Of a DNA stretch of 64,000 bases, positions 51,037 to 62,189 are shown one piece after another. The notes below the pieces were generated by a model, which saw only the letters and a program-made list of their open reading frames with translations, did not search any database and had not been told where the DNA came from. The DNA is from Bacteroidota bacterium (GTDB taxonomy: Bacteria > Bacteroidota > Ignavibacteria > Ignavibacteriales > Ignavibacteriaceae), in assembly GCA_022564295.1 (NCBI GenBank), contig JADFLR010000014.1, positions 24,284 through 88,283 on the forward strand, in the 5' to 3' direction. The translations under genes were made by a program, and so were the position numbers. The first letter of the stretch is position 1, and the number at the start of each line of letters is the position of its first letter.

Positions 51037-53211
51037 CTATTTCGTCAATATCATTTTCTTCACATCGGAAAAATTATCTGCATTCAGTTGATAAAAATAT
51101 ATACCGCTCGGAAACTCAGCTCCATCGAACTCAATTTTATAATTTCCAGCCTGTAATTCTGTGTTAATTAATGTTGCAACTTTGCTGCCTAATACGTCAT
51201 AAATCTTGAGTGTAACGAAATTGGGCAAAGCCAATTGCCAACTGATTACAGTGCCAGGATTAAACGGATTGGGAAAGTTTTGAAATAATTTAAATTCGAG
51301 AGGTAATGTCATATCAATATTTACCTCATCACTATAAGTGAAAGAACCATTATAATCAATTTGTTTTAATCTGTATTGGAAGGAACCTTGAGAAATAACT
51401 TCATCTTTAAAAGAATATTTATATGGCTCTGTTGTTGTACCGTGGCCGGGAATAAATCCTATCATCTCCCAATCACCACTGCCTTCGGTATCTCCTTGTT
51501 TATGAGGAGGTAATAGAGGGGAGGTTCGTTCAATTTCAAAACCGTAGTTATTGGTTTCCGTAGCAGTTTGCCATTCTAATTCGACTATATTACCGCTGCT
51601 TGTTGCGGCAAAACCAATTAACTCCACTGGTATTGGGGAGGAAGGTGTAGCACTATCAGGCAGACTGAAATAACTTTCATCACCGTTATTGGATCTTGCA
51701 GTAATCCAATAAAAGTAAGTAGTATCGTTGATAACATTTACATCCAAATAAACTGTATCCGGATGAATAACTGCTGCAATTGAATCTGCGGTTAAATTAT
51801 CATTGGTTGTATTTCTGTAAACAACATAAAGAGAAATATCGCTTTCAGGATTTGGTGACCAATCCAGGTTGACGAGTGCATCTCCTTCAGTAGCGGATAG
51901 ATTTGTCGGAGGATCTATAGGATCCTGCATAAAAATTGCGTAACTGGTACACAAACCAAGGAATATATCCATATTACCATCACGGTTAATATCAAGGAAA
52001 GCAAAATCATATGAAGATAGATTCCAGGGATTAGATGTTGTTCCCCACGGATCCATTAATGTTCCCGAAGCAATATCTTGATTCCTTAATAAAGTAAATT
52101 TACGCAACCCGCCAGTTTCACAAGGAGGAAAATCAACATCTACGCTTGCAACTCCCACATCCAGATCACCATCATTATCGACATCAGCCATTTTTACATT
52201 ACCGCCAAAGCCAGTAGTTCTGGGAGAATTGCTCAGGGTGGACGTATTAAAATCAATTAGACTATCAGGCCACAAGTTTGTTGCTATATTTACGTAATCT
52301 TGTTGGTCGTCTACAGTATAGACATCTTTTTTTAAATCGTTAGTTAGATCACCAATTGTGAACATATAAGGACTATTCCCGAAAATTTTCTGCCAATTGC
52401 TAAATGTTCCGGTTCCTTCATTAAATAATATGAATACACCTATTGCATTCCATGGAGGAACGTCAAATAATGTAGATATTTTCACAATATCGTTATCACC
52501 ATCATTATCTGCGTCGTGAATTTCAACAGATGTACCGAATGCAGAATTACGGAGTGTACCAAGCCGGCTAATGGTCTCATCAGTAAAGTTTCCGGTTCCA
52601 TCATTAATAAGGAGAACATCAAAACATAACCCACTTGGATTATAATTTGAGAAATAAATGTCTGGTGCACCATTCCCGGTAATGTCTCCTCCCCACACAG
52701 CACAGAACTGCAATGGATTAATTGTTAATAAAGGAAATCGAGATGCTGTTTCGTCCTGAAGCCCTAACCATTCCCCACTTTCATCATTACCAAGATTGTG
52801 ATATAATATCGGCTGTTGCGCAAATGTATTACAGACAATCACATCATCCCAATTATCACCGTCAATATCTATTATTAATACGTCTCTGGCATCGGATGGG
52901 TTTGATATAAATTCAGGTGCATAATGTAGGGTGCTGTCAACGAGTTTACCCCGGTCATTCAATAGAAGAAGATCAGCCCTTGGTCCTTGATTTGAGAAAG
53001 GGTTTTTTCGCACCACCACTATATCCATCCATCCATCCCGGTTCAAGTCTCCGATGGCGATATCTTTTTCTTCTCCATCAAATTTCTGGATTGATGATAG
53101 TTTAAGTCGGTCTGCTGTTTGGTCCTCGAGATTTATCCATTGAGCAATTGTAGTTTGAGAAATTACAAAAACGATAATTACTGATAGTAAAATAAAGTAC
53201 GATTTACGCAT
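51037..53211 (-). CDS. Secreted FG-GAP/VCBS-repeat protein with FN3-like domain and T9SS tail
   Basis: 724 aa. Signal peptide, then repeated calcium-loop FG-GAP/VCBS units (IAIGDLNRDGWMDIVVVR; VEIHDADNDGDNDIVKIS; VKMADVDNDGDLDVGVAS; FLDINRDGNMDIFLGL). An FN3-like domain (PPTNLSATEGDALVNLDW) and a VELIGFAATSSGNIVELEW domain follow, then the sorting domain QNFPNPFNPGT. A dispersed-repeat-like insert (LLPPHKQGDTEGSG) sits in frame before WEMIGF. Likely surface adhesin or integrin-like; target unknown. Confidence 0.85.
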   Translation of the reverse strand: MRKSYFILLSVIIVFVISQTTIAQWINLEDQTADRLKLSSIQKFDGEEKDIAIGDLNRDGWMDIVVVRKNPFSNQGPRADLLLLNDRGKLVDSTLHYAPEFISNPSDARDVLIIDIDGDNWDDVIVCNTFAQQPILYHNLGNDESGEWLGLQDETASRFPLLTINPLQFCAVWGGDITGNGAPDIYFSNYNPSGLCFDVLLINDGTGNFTDETISRLGTLRNSAFGTSVEIHDADNDGDNDIVKISTLFDVPPWNAIGVFILFNEGTGTFSNWQKIFGNSPYMFTIGDLTNDLKKDVYTVDDQQDYVNIATNLWPDSLIDFNTSTLSNSPRTTGFGGNVKMADVDNDGDLDVGVASVDVDFPPCETGGLRKFTLLRNQDIASGTLMDPWGTTSNPWNLSSYDFAFLDINRDGNMDIFLGLCTSYAIFMQDPIDPPTNLSATEGDALVNLDWSPNPESDISLYVVYRNTTNDNLTADSIAAVIHPDTVYLDVNVINDTTYFYWITARSNNGDESYFSLPDSATPSSPIPVELIGFAATSSGNIVELEWQTATETNNYGFEIERTSPLLPPHKQGDTEGSGDWEMIGFIPGHGTTTEPYKYSFKDEVISQGSFQYRLKQIDYNGSFTYSDEVNIDMTLPLEFKLFQNFPNPFNPGTVISWQLALPNFVTLKIYDVLGSKVATLINTELQAGNYKIEFDGAEFPSGIYFYQLNADNFSDVKKMILTK

Positions 53212-53536
53212 AAATTCCTCTAAATTTTTTTGTCTGTAAAACTTTCTATCTAAAAAAAGAGATTCGAAGATTAACCGGGTTGAATCATTTTAAAAGATAT
53301 GATATTATAAGTAAAAAACGAAATGATTTTAAATACATTAAATTATCTAACAGGCTGGGTAAATAATATCAATTATGGCATTAGCGAACCTGATTAAATA
53401 GGATTGATTGAAAAGGATATTAATTCATAAAATCCAATTCCAACCATACCTTGTATAAATTCAAAAGGAGAACAAAACTAAAATTATTACCATACCCATG
53501 CTTTATTTTTCATTACCCTTTACCTAATTTTAATTA

Positions 53537-53566
53537 TTGATTTTCGATAAATATTATTTTTATACT
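53537..53566 (+). promoter_or_regulatory. Candidate eno promoter
   Basis: TTGATT (53537-53542) and TATACT (53561-53566) are separated by 18 nt, ending 22 bp before the eno ATG, which itself has TAGGAGAA. The rest of 53212-53536 shows no gene. Confidence 0.45.
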
Positions 53567-53578
53567 CAAATGGATTAG

Positions 53579-54880
<1,302 letters not shown>

Positions 54881-54889
54881 TAAAATTGT

Positions 54890-54925
54890 TTAGCCCGGAT
54901 AAATTCTGTCGGGCTAACTTCTTAT
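54890..54925 (+). terminator. Terminator of eno
   Basis: TTAGCCCG and CGGGCTAA (8 bp, 12-nt loop) lie nine bases after the stop and are followed by CTTCTTATAACTT. The T-tract is imperfect. The following 54926-55381 holds no recognisable gene. Confidence 0.65.
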
Positions 54926-55381
54926 AACTTATTAACCCACATTACACATACTCAGAAAATTATACTTTGTTTAATTATCAATCAATTAGTACTCCCTCAA
55001 GTCGGTACGAGTAAATCTATAAGATAAGAGTATGAATGACTAATTGTTTTAAGTCAAAATTTCATAATACTTTTGATGAGCTCCATGTATTCACCCAGTC
55101 AATCATCTCACCTTCCCTAATGTTTACAAATAGTTATCATCTTCACATTAATTATTATTTTGTGAATAATTTGATTTATTAATTTTAATAACTCAAGTTT
55201 TTAACTAAAACTAACCTAAAATCGTTTTTTTACATGTAATTTTTTCCATCCAGCAAACAAAACTTGCTTAAAATATTCAATCTATGCGCCATTTCTGGCA
55301 CCATTTTTAATATACTAAGTAAAAAATCTGTAAAATAATTACAAAGAGCAAAATAACATTTACTAATAATCAGAGGTCATC

Positions 55382-56326
55382 ATGAAAAATTTAATACGAT
55401 TTGGCAGTTTTATTCCGGTGCTAGTACTCTTCGTGTTATTAAATTCTCCGTTTGGTTCTGCGCAGAATATGGATGTAACTGGCGCAGGAGCATCCGTGGT
55501 TAACGGAATATATTTATTAGATGGAACAATGAATGGAAGAAATAAATATATGCAAGATGTTTCACCGCCGCTCACTCAACATTTAATATACTGGAATAGT
55601 AGTTTCAATAAATGGTATATTGCTCCGACAGAATCCCCATCAACCCCATATTATACAGCAGTAGGTGTTGATAGCCCAATACCACCTACGAATTCCTGGT
55701 CATCTATTGGCAAAGCACCTGCACCATCACCCACTGTTTCTGATACACCTTTACCGGTAGAATTAGTTTCATTTAGCGCTCAGGTTGGTGGTGAAGTTGT
55801 TAACTTGAAATGGCGCACCGAAACAGAAGTAAATAATTACGGTTTTGATATTGAAAGAACAGTTAACCCGAGAGCCAATCAAAAAGAATGGACAACAATT
55901 GGATTTATTGAAGGACACGGAAACAGCAATTCACCAAAGGACTATTCTTTTGCTGATAGTGATCTTTCCGGTGCAAATATCATCTATTACAGATTGAAAC
56001 AAATAGACAATGACGGAACATACGAATATTCACACGAGGTTGAAATTAGTATTATTTCTCCCGATAAATACTCATTAGGGCAGAATTATCCCAATCCGTT
56101 TAACCCTTCAACAAAAATTCATTACAAAATCGCTCAGAGTGAATTTGTAAACTTATCTGTTTATAATGTGCTTGGTAAAGAAGTAGTAGTTTTAGTGAAC
56201 GAAATACAATCTCAGGGAACTTACAGCGTTGTGTTCTCTGCCGATAATTTACCCGGAGGAGTTTATTTCTACAAGTTAGAAACACAACACTTCGTTCAGA
56301 CAAGTAAGATGCTTCTTATAAAATAA
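55382..56326 (+). CDS. Secreted T9SS-sorted protein of unknown function
   Basis: 314 aa, signal peptide ending GSAQN (FIPVLVLFVLLNSPF). The N-terminal 100 residues (VTGAGASVVNGIYLLDGTMN; HLIYWNSSFNKWYIA) are a small unknown domain. The middle has PVELVSFSAQVGGEVVNLKW, the FN3-like pre-sorting domain shared by other cargo of this window. The T9SS tail is QNYPNPFNPSTKIHYKI to MLLIK. A terminator follows. Confidence 0.8.
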   Translation: MKNLIRFGSFIPVLVLFVLLNSPFGSAQNMDVTGAGASVVNGIYLLDGTMNGRNKYMQDVSPPLTQHLIYWNSSFNKWYIAPTESPSTPYYTAVGVDSPIPPTNSWSSIGKAPAPSPTVSDTPLPVELVSFSAQVGGEVVNLKWRTETEVNNYGFDIERTVNPRANQKEWTTIGFIEGHGNSNSPKDYSFADSDLSGANIIYYRLKQIDNDGTYEYSHEVEISIISPDKYSLGQNYPNPFNPSTKIHYKIAQSEFVNLSVYNVLGKEVVVLVNEIQSQGTYSVVFSADNLPGGVYFYKLETQHFVQTSKMLLIK

Positions 56327-56402
56327 CAATTCAGCAATCGTCTTGCTCAAAATTGTATACAATATCAATGTTGAGTAGATGAAGAAATTGAATAATTATT
56401 TA

Positions 56403-56430
56403 GGCCTCGTTTTATTAACGGGGCTTTTTT
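56403..56430 (+). terminator. Terminator after the 314-aa secreted protein gene
   Basis: GCCTCGTT and AACGGGGC pair (one T-G wobble) with a short loop and are followed by TTTTTT. It lies 76 bp after the stop codon. Confidence 0.8.
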
Positions 56431-56699
56431 ATTTTAAATTTTTCGAATTGGTTGACACTAATATTTAGTAATTTTTCAACATAAAGAAAATGAGATGTTC
56501 GGATAGAACAATCAACTTAATACAGCCATTCAATTTCTAATGCTAATATAATCTGCAGAATTTGTTATGTAATTCTCATTAACAAATAACAAAATTGCGA
56601 TAACTTAATAAAAAAATACAAAGTCGAAGTGATTTAACTAACAGGGGGTCGCATCATTTTTTGTTACCTGTTTAACTGGGAACACTTTAAAAATTATCG

Positions 56700-57101
56700 G
56701 CAGGTGTTGGTTTTGATGGTTCAAGTTATGGATTCAGAAAAGTTAAACATACAGAAGAATTTTAAAAAAATCTTATCACGCAGCTAATTCATATTTATGT
56801 TTAAACTCAATCTTGTTAGCTTGTATAGACGGAATAGTTAATAAAATTGATCCGATTAATGAGGGATATTGACCTTACAATAAAAATTTTCTTGAAGATA
56901 AAAAGATTTATAAAATACAGTTTTTACCTCGAAAACTTAATGAAGCAATTGATGCATTGGAGTTGAATAATGATTTATTGAAAAGAGGCGGTGTTTTTAG
57001 ATGAATTATTGAAACAATGGTTAAGCATAAACAATGAAGAAATTTATTCAATTGGCACAATGCCCCATCCGTTTGGAAATAAATTTTATTTTAATTTTTG
57101 A
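56700..57101 (+). pseudogene. Glutamine synthetase remnant (N- and C-terminal parts, centre deleted)
   Basis: AGVGFDGSSYGFRKVKHTEE is a glutamine synthetase beta-grasp segment (GFDGSS). After a stop and a gap it continues SILLACIDGIVNKIDP, stop, LNEAIDALELNNDLLKRGGVF, then a shifted frame DELLKQWLSINNEEIYSIGT and MPHPFGNKFYFNF before TGA. These are the family C-terminus (DGIKNKIDP..., EALEALE...GGVF, RPHPYEFELYY). At least two stops, one frameshift and a large internal deletion make it non-functional. Confidence 0.75.
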
Positions 57102-57167
57102 GAAGGTCGAATAAGATACTATTCAAGCTTTAACCCTTTTTAAAATTAAATTTTTATTGTTATCTTA

Positions 57168-57441
57168 TTAATACCATTCCGACCTGGCGACAGTCAGGTG
57201 TTTAGTCTCAATAAAACTGACTGACTTTAGCATGTAAATATATATACCGCAAGTTAAATTTTCTGCCTTAAATTCAACTTCGTAATTTCCGGAAAGCCTT
57301 TCCTCGTTTACAAGTGTAATAATTTCGTTCCCAAACATATCGTAAACTTTTAGTTTTACTGGCAGCGATCGTTCTGTCTCTTCGGATGCAACTGAGAACC
57401 CGATTTTTGTAAATGGATTATTGGGAGTAATTATAATGATT
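57168..57441 (-). pseudogene. Detached T9SS sorting-domain fragment
   Basis: On the minus strand a frame reads ITPNNPFTKIGFSVASEE, then VKLKVYDMFGNEIITLVNEE, LSGNYEVEFKAENLTCGIYI and SFIETKHLTVARSEWY before the stop. It matches the C-terminal domain but lacks the QNYPNPFNP start, the upstream frame is blocked by a stop, and the end KKMxLxK has degenerated. No cargo is attached. The adjacent 57442-57575 holds nothing recognisable. Confidence 0.7.
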
Positions 57442-57575
57442 GGAAATAAAAAAATGCTCTAATTGAATAAATAACTACACAATTCAGACATTCGCGACAT
57501 ACACTATATGTAGCGGAGAGTTAAAGAATTGAACCCAGAAAGATCTTTAATCAGTGTACAGAATAACGATGTATT

Positions 57576-58877
57576 TTACTTCATCAACACCATCTTCTTA
57601 GTCTCAACAAAAGAATCTGATTGTAATTTATAGAAATAAATTCCACTTGGGAAGTCGGCTGCATTAAATGTTGCTTCATAAAATCCAGCATCAACTTCTT
57701 GGTTAACCAGTACACTGACTTCCTCACCAACTAAATTGTAAACAGAGAGTTTAACAGAACCGTTTTCAGGAACGCTGTATTTAATAAGTGTAGATGGATT
57801 GAACGGGTTTGGGTAATTCTGTTCTAGTGCAAATGTTAACGGACCATTTACTTCCACTTCAATTTCATCTGAATATTCATACTGCCCGCCGAAATCGATT
57901 TGCTTCAGTCTGTAATAGTAAATTCCTGTGCCAACAGTATTATCTATATAAGAATATTCCTGTGGTTCTGTTGTTGTACCATAACCTTCAACATAGCCAA
58001 TTGTGATAAATTGGCCTTCTTTACTTCTTCTTTCTATTTCAAACATCTGGTTATTGAGTTCAGTTGCTGTACTCCAGTTTAAAACAACATTTCCCTCAGC
58101 GTTTACATATGCTGTGAATGATGTTAATTCAACTGGTAAAGGCAAACCCGAATCCTGGATTCTTGTTGGATCATCAGAAGCAGGACTACCATCAGCTCCC
58201 AGTGTTCCATCGTGAGTGGTTCCATTTGTTTGGCTATCAATAATTGTTTGACCTGAACCCTCATTAAACTGCCAGTACCCTATCAATCCAGATTCACTGC
58301 CTGTAAGTTTTATATCTTTATTGTTGTTAATTTGAGTTTGGGATCTTTCAACATTCCAGATACGTAAATCATCCATTGCACCATTAAAAAAGAAATTAGA
58401 TAAACCAACACCAAAAGTTAAATTTCCTGATAGCGGGACAGCAGCACCAGGAGTGTTGAAAGCAGGATTGGTTTGATCGACCCCGTCTATATAAATTATT
58501 CCTTGTCCTGCACCGGGTCCCGATCTAACACAGGCTAAATGGTGCCACATACCGTCGGCTGGAAATGCACCTGGAAGCGCTTGTACAAAAACTCCTACCG
58601 AAAATAGGTTGGTACTAAAAGCAGTGATTCCAGTAGGGTCAATTGCGAATAATATGTCACCACCCGGTCCTGAACCTATAAAGATGGGACCGTCTGAAAT
58701 ATTAGGAACTTTGATCCAGAATTCAACTGTAAACACATCAAGGTTTGAAAACAGCTCTTGTCCGTCTGGTAGATTGCAAAAATCATCTAGACCATCATAC
58801 TGCAGCTGCCAGTTTTGTGCTAGTGCAGAAGATTGTAATAAAAGAAATGCAATCAAAAGTAAAGATAAGTTTTTCAT
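57576..58877 (-). CDS. Secreted LamG-type lectin-domain protein with T9SS tail
   Basis: 433 aa from the ATG at 58877, which has AGGAGG seven bases upstream; a GTG two codons earlier is less likely. Signal peptide (LSLLLIAFLLLQSSALAQ), then a LamG/concanavalin-like domain (FTVEFWIKVPNISDGPIFIG; MWHHLACVRSGPGAGQGIIY; GLIGYWQFNEGSGQ). The VELTSFTAYVNAEGNVVLNW FN3-like domain and T9SS tail (QNYPNPFNPSTLIKYSVP) follow. It likely binds carbohydrate on the surface. It has leader copy L1 upstream. Confidence 0.85.
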   Translation of the reverse strand: MKNLSLLLIAFLLLQSSALAQNWQLQYDGLDDFCNLPDGQELFSNLDVFTVEFWIKVPNISDGPIFIGSGPGGDILFAIDPTGITAFSTNLFSVGVFVQALPGAFPADGMWHHLACVRSGPGAGQGIIYIDGVDQTNPAFNTPGAAVPLSGNLTFGVGLSNFFFNGAMDDLRIWNVERSQTQINNNKDIKLTGSESGLIGYWQFNEGSGQTIIDSQTNGTTHDGTLGADGSPASDDPTRIQDSGLPLPVELTSFTAYVNAEGNVVLNWSTATELNNQMFEIERRSKEGQFITIGYVEGYGTTTEPQEYSYIDNTVGTGIYYYRLKQIDFGGQYEYSDEIEVEVNGPLTFALEQNYPNPFNPSTLIKYSVPENGSVKLSVYNLVGEEVSVLVNQEVDAGFYEATFNAADFPSGIYFYKLQSDSFVETKKMVLMK

Positions 58878-58892
58878 AACCACCTCCTAGAA

Positions 58893-59128
58893 ATTTAAGT
58901 GATTAATTTTCATTTAAAGGGAATCAGGAAGCACAGCAATTTATCCCTTTAATGGGTTTGGCTATACTCCACGTCTTGGGAAAAATAATAGGTTGGAATA
59001 ATCTCGTAAAAACATAATCTTGGTCCATCACTTTCCCCAAAGTGTAGAATTCATATTCAATCAACAATGGTTAACTTGCAAAATTATTTGAACAATCGCA
59101 AGAAAAATAAACTTAACGATTAGCAAGT
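58893..59128 (-). promoter_or_regulatory. Leader repeat L1 (first of three)
   Basis: The 5' region of the LamG gene shares long blocks with 60779-61004 and partly with 62987-63168: TAATCGTTAAGTTTATTTTT, TGTTCAAATAATTTTGCAAG, GTGGAGTATAGCCAAACCCA and GATAAATTGCTGTGCTTCC. TAATTTTG (59079-59086, minus strand) fits the TAnnTTTG promoter motif of Bacteroidota. CCCATTAAAGGG could form a small hairpin near the ribosome binding site. Confidence 0.65.
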
Positions 59129-59131
59129 GAT

Positions 59132-59192
59132 AAAAACCCCCACTTAAAATCAAAGCTGGAGGACAGTTGATAATTCATTAAGCAGGGGTTGT
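59132..59192 (-). terminator. Terminator of the FG-GAP gene
   Basis: On the minus strand AACCCCTGCTTAA pairs with TTAAGTGGGGGTT with few mismatches and is followed by TTTATC. It lies 53 bp after the stop codon of the upstream gene. Confidence 0.7.
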
Positions 59193-59244
59193 TATTAACA
59201 TTAACAATACAACAATAATAAAAAAATATTTAATAGCAAACCTC

Positions 59245-60750
59245 TTACTTCATCAATACCATCTTCTTAGTCTCAACAATAGCATCAGCTTGAAGTTTAT
59301 AGAAATAGATACCACTTGGTAAGTTAGTTGCATTAAATGTTACTTCATAGAATCCCGCATTTACTTGTCCTCTAACTAACACGTTTACTTCCTCACCAAT
59401 TAAATTGTAAACAGAGAGCTTAACAAAACCATTATTCGGAACACTGTATTTAATATTTGTAGAAGGATTGAACGGATTTGGATAGTTCTGATGCAGTGCA
59501 AACGTGGTAGGACTTTCGTTACGGTCCTCAAAAATACCAACAGGTAAGACCGCTAAGGGATAGACATAAGCTGAACCGGTAGCCAATCCTGCGGGGAAAT
59601 TTTTATCTCCAATAATAAGATACTTATTACTAATGTAAACACTGCTGGCGAACAGGTCGCCTTCGCCAATATCAGGGCTGATCAATTTTGCAATTTCCGA
59701 CCAAGTGGTATTGTTTTTCTGAAATACGTAAGCGGCTCCGGGTGTGTCATTATCCGGGCCGATAGCGCCGACCACTGCAAAGTCACCGCGTATCGCAGCG
59801 CTCCACCCAAAGAGTTGGCCGGTAAACGCATCTCCGGCAGTCAATTTTGCAATCTCAACCCAGTTAGTATCCTGGCGTTGGAAAATGTAGGCTGAACCGG
59901 AGCTCTCTCCGGCATCATCATCACTGGGTGCACTGACAATCGCGAATTCGCTGTCAATGGAAACGCTCAAGCCGAATTGATCGCCGGGGGCCGTATCGCT
60001 GGCAGTGAGTTTTGCCTCATTTGTCCAACCCGCCCCGGCAGGAGCGCGTTTAAAGATGTAAGCTATGCCTGAAGCGCCTCCCGCGGGATAGTTTTCATCA
60101 CCAATAACCACGTAATCCCCGCTGATGGAAAGACTGGAACCGAAGTTATCGCCTTCGCCGATATCTGGAGTAAAAAAATTGGACACCTCCCTCCAGATGT
60201 TGCCGCTACGCTGAAATATGAAAACTAGTCCTGGATGCTGTTTGTCAATGCTGGTCGCACTGGCAACCACATAATCGACATCAATAGCAACGTCGTAACC
60301 AAAATGAGAATCCCACGTTACCAGGCTACCCATGAGCTTAGTGGTCTGCGTCCAGGTGTTGCCCGTCCTTTGAAATACATAAACCGCACCAGAGTGGGGA
60401 CCGACATCATCTTTCTCTCGGGCCCCGACAACTGCATAGTCGCCCTGTATGGCAACGCTAAAACCAAATTCGTCGCCAGCGGTGCCGTCACTTGCGGTTA
60501 GCTTAGCGATCTCCGTCCACGTTGTAACATCGTTCCTGAATATATATGCCGCGCCGGATTCAGCCCCATTATCAGTGTGTCCAGGAGCCCCAACAATGGC
60601 AAAATCGCCATCAATAGCAACAGCGGTTCCGAACCGATCCAATGGCACGCCATCGCTGGCATTCAGTGTGAAGGGTTGAGTGCTCTGCGCGGCAACTATA
60701 CTTAGCCAGAACAACGTCAAAGCAGCTAAGTTCGTAAAAAATCGTCTCAT
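59245..60750 (-). CDS. Secreted FG-GAP beta-propeller protein with T9SS tail; body compositionally foreign
   Basis: 501 aa, RBS AGGAGGG. After the signal peptide, seven FG-GAP-like blades with the phrase DxFGxSVAIxGDxAIVGA and SGxAYIFxR (for example DEFGFSVAIQGDYAVVGARE). A short linker leads to the T9SS tail (QNYPNPFNPSTNIKYSVP). The blade part is clearly GC-richer than the rest of the window; the tail is AT-rich again and nearly identical to that of the LamG gene. This suggests an imported body joined to a resident tail. Propellers of this type bind ligands or calcium. Confidence 0.85.
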   Translation of the reverse strand: MRRFFTNLAALTLFWLSIVAAQSTQPFTLNASDGVPLDRFGTAVAIDGDFAIVGAPGHTDNGAESGAAYIFRNDVTTWTEIAKLTASDGTAGDEFGFSVAIQGDYAVVGAREKDDVGPHSGAVYVFQRTGNTWTQTTKLMGSLVTWDSHFGYDVAIDVDYVVASATSIDKQHPGLVFIFQRSGNIWREVSNFFTPDIGEGDNFGSSLSISGDYVVIGDENYPAGGASGIAYIFKRAPAGAGWTNEAKLTASDTAPGDQFGLSVSIDSEFAIVSAPSDDDAGESSGSAYIFQRQDTNWVEIAKLTAGDAFTGQLFGWSAAIRGDFAVVGAIGPDNDTPGAAYVFQKNNTTWSEIAKLISPDIGEGDLFASSVYISNKYLIIGDKNFPAGLATGSAYVYPLAVLPVGIFEDRNESPTTFALHQNYPNPFNPSTNIKYSVPNNGFVKLSVYNLIGEEVNVLVRGQVNAGFYEVTFNATNLPSGIYFYKLQADAIVETKKMVLMK

Positions 60751-60778
60751 TTTGCCCTCCTAAAAAATTATTGAGAAA

Positions 60779-61004
60779 CCAATTTTCATTAAGGGAAATA
60801 AGGAAGCACAGCAATTTATCCCTCTAATGGGTTATGCTATACTCCACACCTTGGGGAAAATAATAGGTAAGAATAATCTCGTTAAAACAATATCTTGTTC
60901 TACAACTTTCCTCAAAATGAAGAGTTCAAAATCATCCAACAATGGTTAACTTGCAACATTATTTGAACAATAGCAAGATAAATAAACTTAACGATTGGCA
61001 AGTA
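60779..61004 (-). promoter_or_regulatory. Leader repeat L2
   Basis: The 5' region of the FG-GAP gene matches L1 across nearly its whole length (for example GATAAATTGCTGTGCTTCCT, TGCAAGTTAACCATTGTTG, TAATCGTTAAGTTTATTTAT), differing mainly in the middle. TAATGTTG replaces TAATTTTG. The adjoining 61005-61389 shows no supported gene; a short minus-strand frame there has no recognisable domain. Confidence 0.65.
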
Positions 61005-61389
61005 GTGGATTTTAAAAAATTTTCAAAAATTATTTTTAAATTTCCATCTACATATCTTTCAAGTGTTTTGCGTCTGCTTATATAAAATTGTTCGAGATTG
61101 TGCGAGGGGGTTTCACAACAGATGCCGCCCCCTTCGTTTTGGGGTGTATGGGGATAAATTCTCATCAGCTTTGTTGTTACTTATCTCTGATGAAGGGAGA
61201 TGCGAAAGTGACGCTCATCACTTTAAATAGTAACCATCAATAATTTCCCTCTTTATTGTCTTATTGACTACACATTTCAGAGTTAAAAATATCTATAGTT
61301 GGTCAGTAATTAACTAAAGAAAGAAATATATAATATTATATTTGAAACTATAACTAACTAAATGATAACTACTAATAAGGAGAATAGAG

Positions 61390-62033
61390 ATGACTGCAAT
61401 AAATAAAATCAACTTGATTATCAGTGGAATTTTCTTGATGGCAGTAATTACAGGTTGTTCTAAAGTTCTTGTGCAATCAGACTATGATCGCGAAATTAAT
61501 TTCGCAAATTTCCATACGTTTGATTGGACTGCTCAATCAGATAATGCTGTTCAACGCAATACGCTTTTTGAAAGACGATTAAAAAAGGCCGTAGATAAGG
61601 AATTAACAGCTAACGGTTTCCAAAAGCAAACGGCAGAGAGACCTGACTTCTTGATCGCTTATAGCATCCAGGTAGAGGATAAAGTGAATGTGCTTTCCAG
61701 TGGCTATGGTTACGGAGGTTATGGTTACGGAGGCTTTGGTCACAGCTATGGTCTCTACGGGTTTGCTTACAGATTTGGTCACCACGGTTATGGTCGCCAC
61801 AGGTTCGGTTACGGATCGGGGTATTATGGTGGCGGACTTATGTCGAAGTCACGTTAGTCTTGGACTTTATTGACCCTGAGTCGAATAATGTCATCTGGCA
61901 TGGATTGTATAAGGATGAAATTGATGAGATTGGAATTATGATTATGACTGAGGACAAAATCACCAAGGCCGTAAAGAAGATTCTTAAAGAGTTTCCACCT
62001 GGCCAAATGACTATTACGGACAGGTCTTTCTAA
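61390..62033 (+). pseudogene. DUF4136 lipoprotein gene with a late frameshift
   Basis: AGGAGA precedes the ATG. Lipoprotein signal (FLMAVITGCSKV), then DUF4136 (SDYDREINFANFHTFDW; RPDFLIAYSIQVEDKVNV) and a Gly/Tyr/His-rich stretch (GYGYGGYGYGGFGHSYG). The first frame stops at 61857, but from 61839 another frame continues YVEVTLVLDFIDPESNNVIW, then KITKAVKKILKEFPP and ends at 62033. That is the expected DUF4136 C-terminus, so one base is missing near 61836. Product would be a 155-aa truncation unless the shift is a sequence error. Confidence 0.8.
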
Positions 62034-62189
62034 AATACCGAAAGGGATGTTGGCTATTAACACGGATCGTTAGATTCTGCTACACAGAGGGACGGATTCT
62101 GCGAGTATTATTAAAATTTTACTGCTTTTTGCAGACTTTTGCGAGAGCGACTGCAGAAAGTTTTTTAGTATTTGATAAAAGTATCAGAA

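Noticed and set aside
58893..61004. Leader repeats as a known c-di-GMP or cobalamin riboswitch
   Set aside because: The conserved blocks do not contain the defining motifs of either class; they fit a promoter plus short hairpin better.
60959..61165. 68-codon minus-strand frame with EQFYISRRKTLERYVDG
   Set aside because: The phrase looks protein-like, but the rest has no motif, there is no RBS and it overlaps leader L2. At best a small relic.
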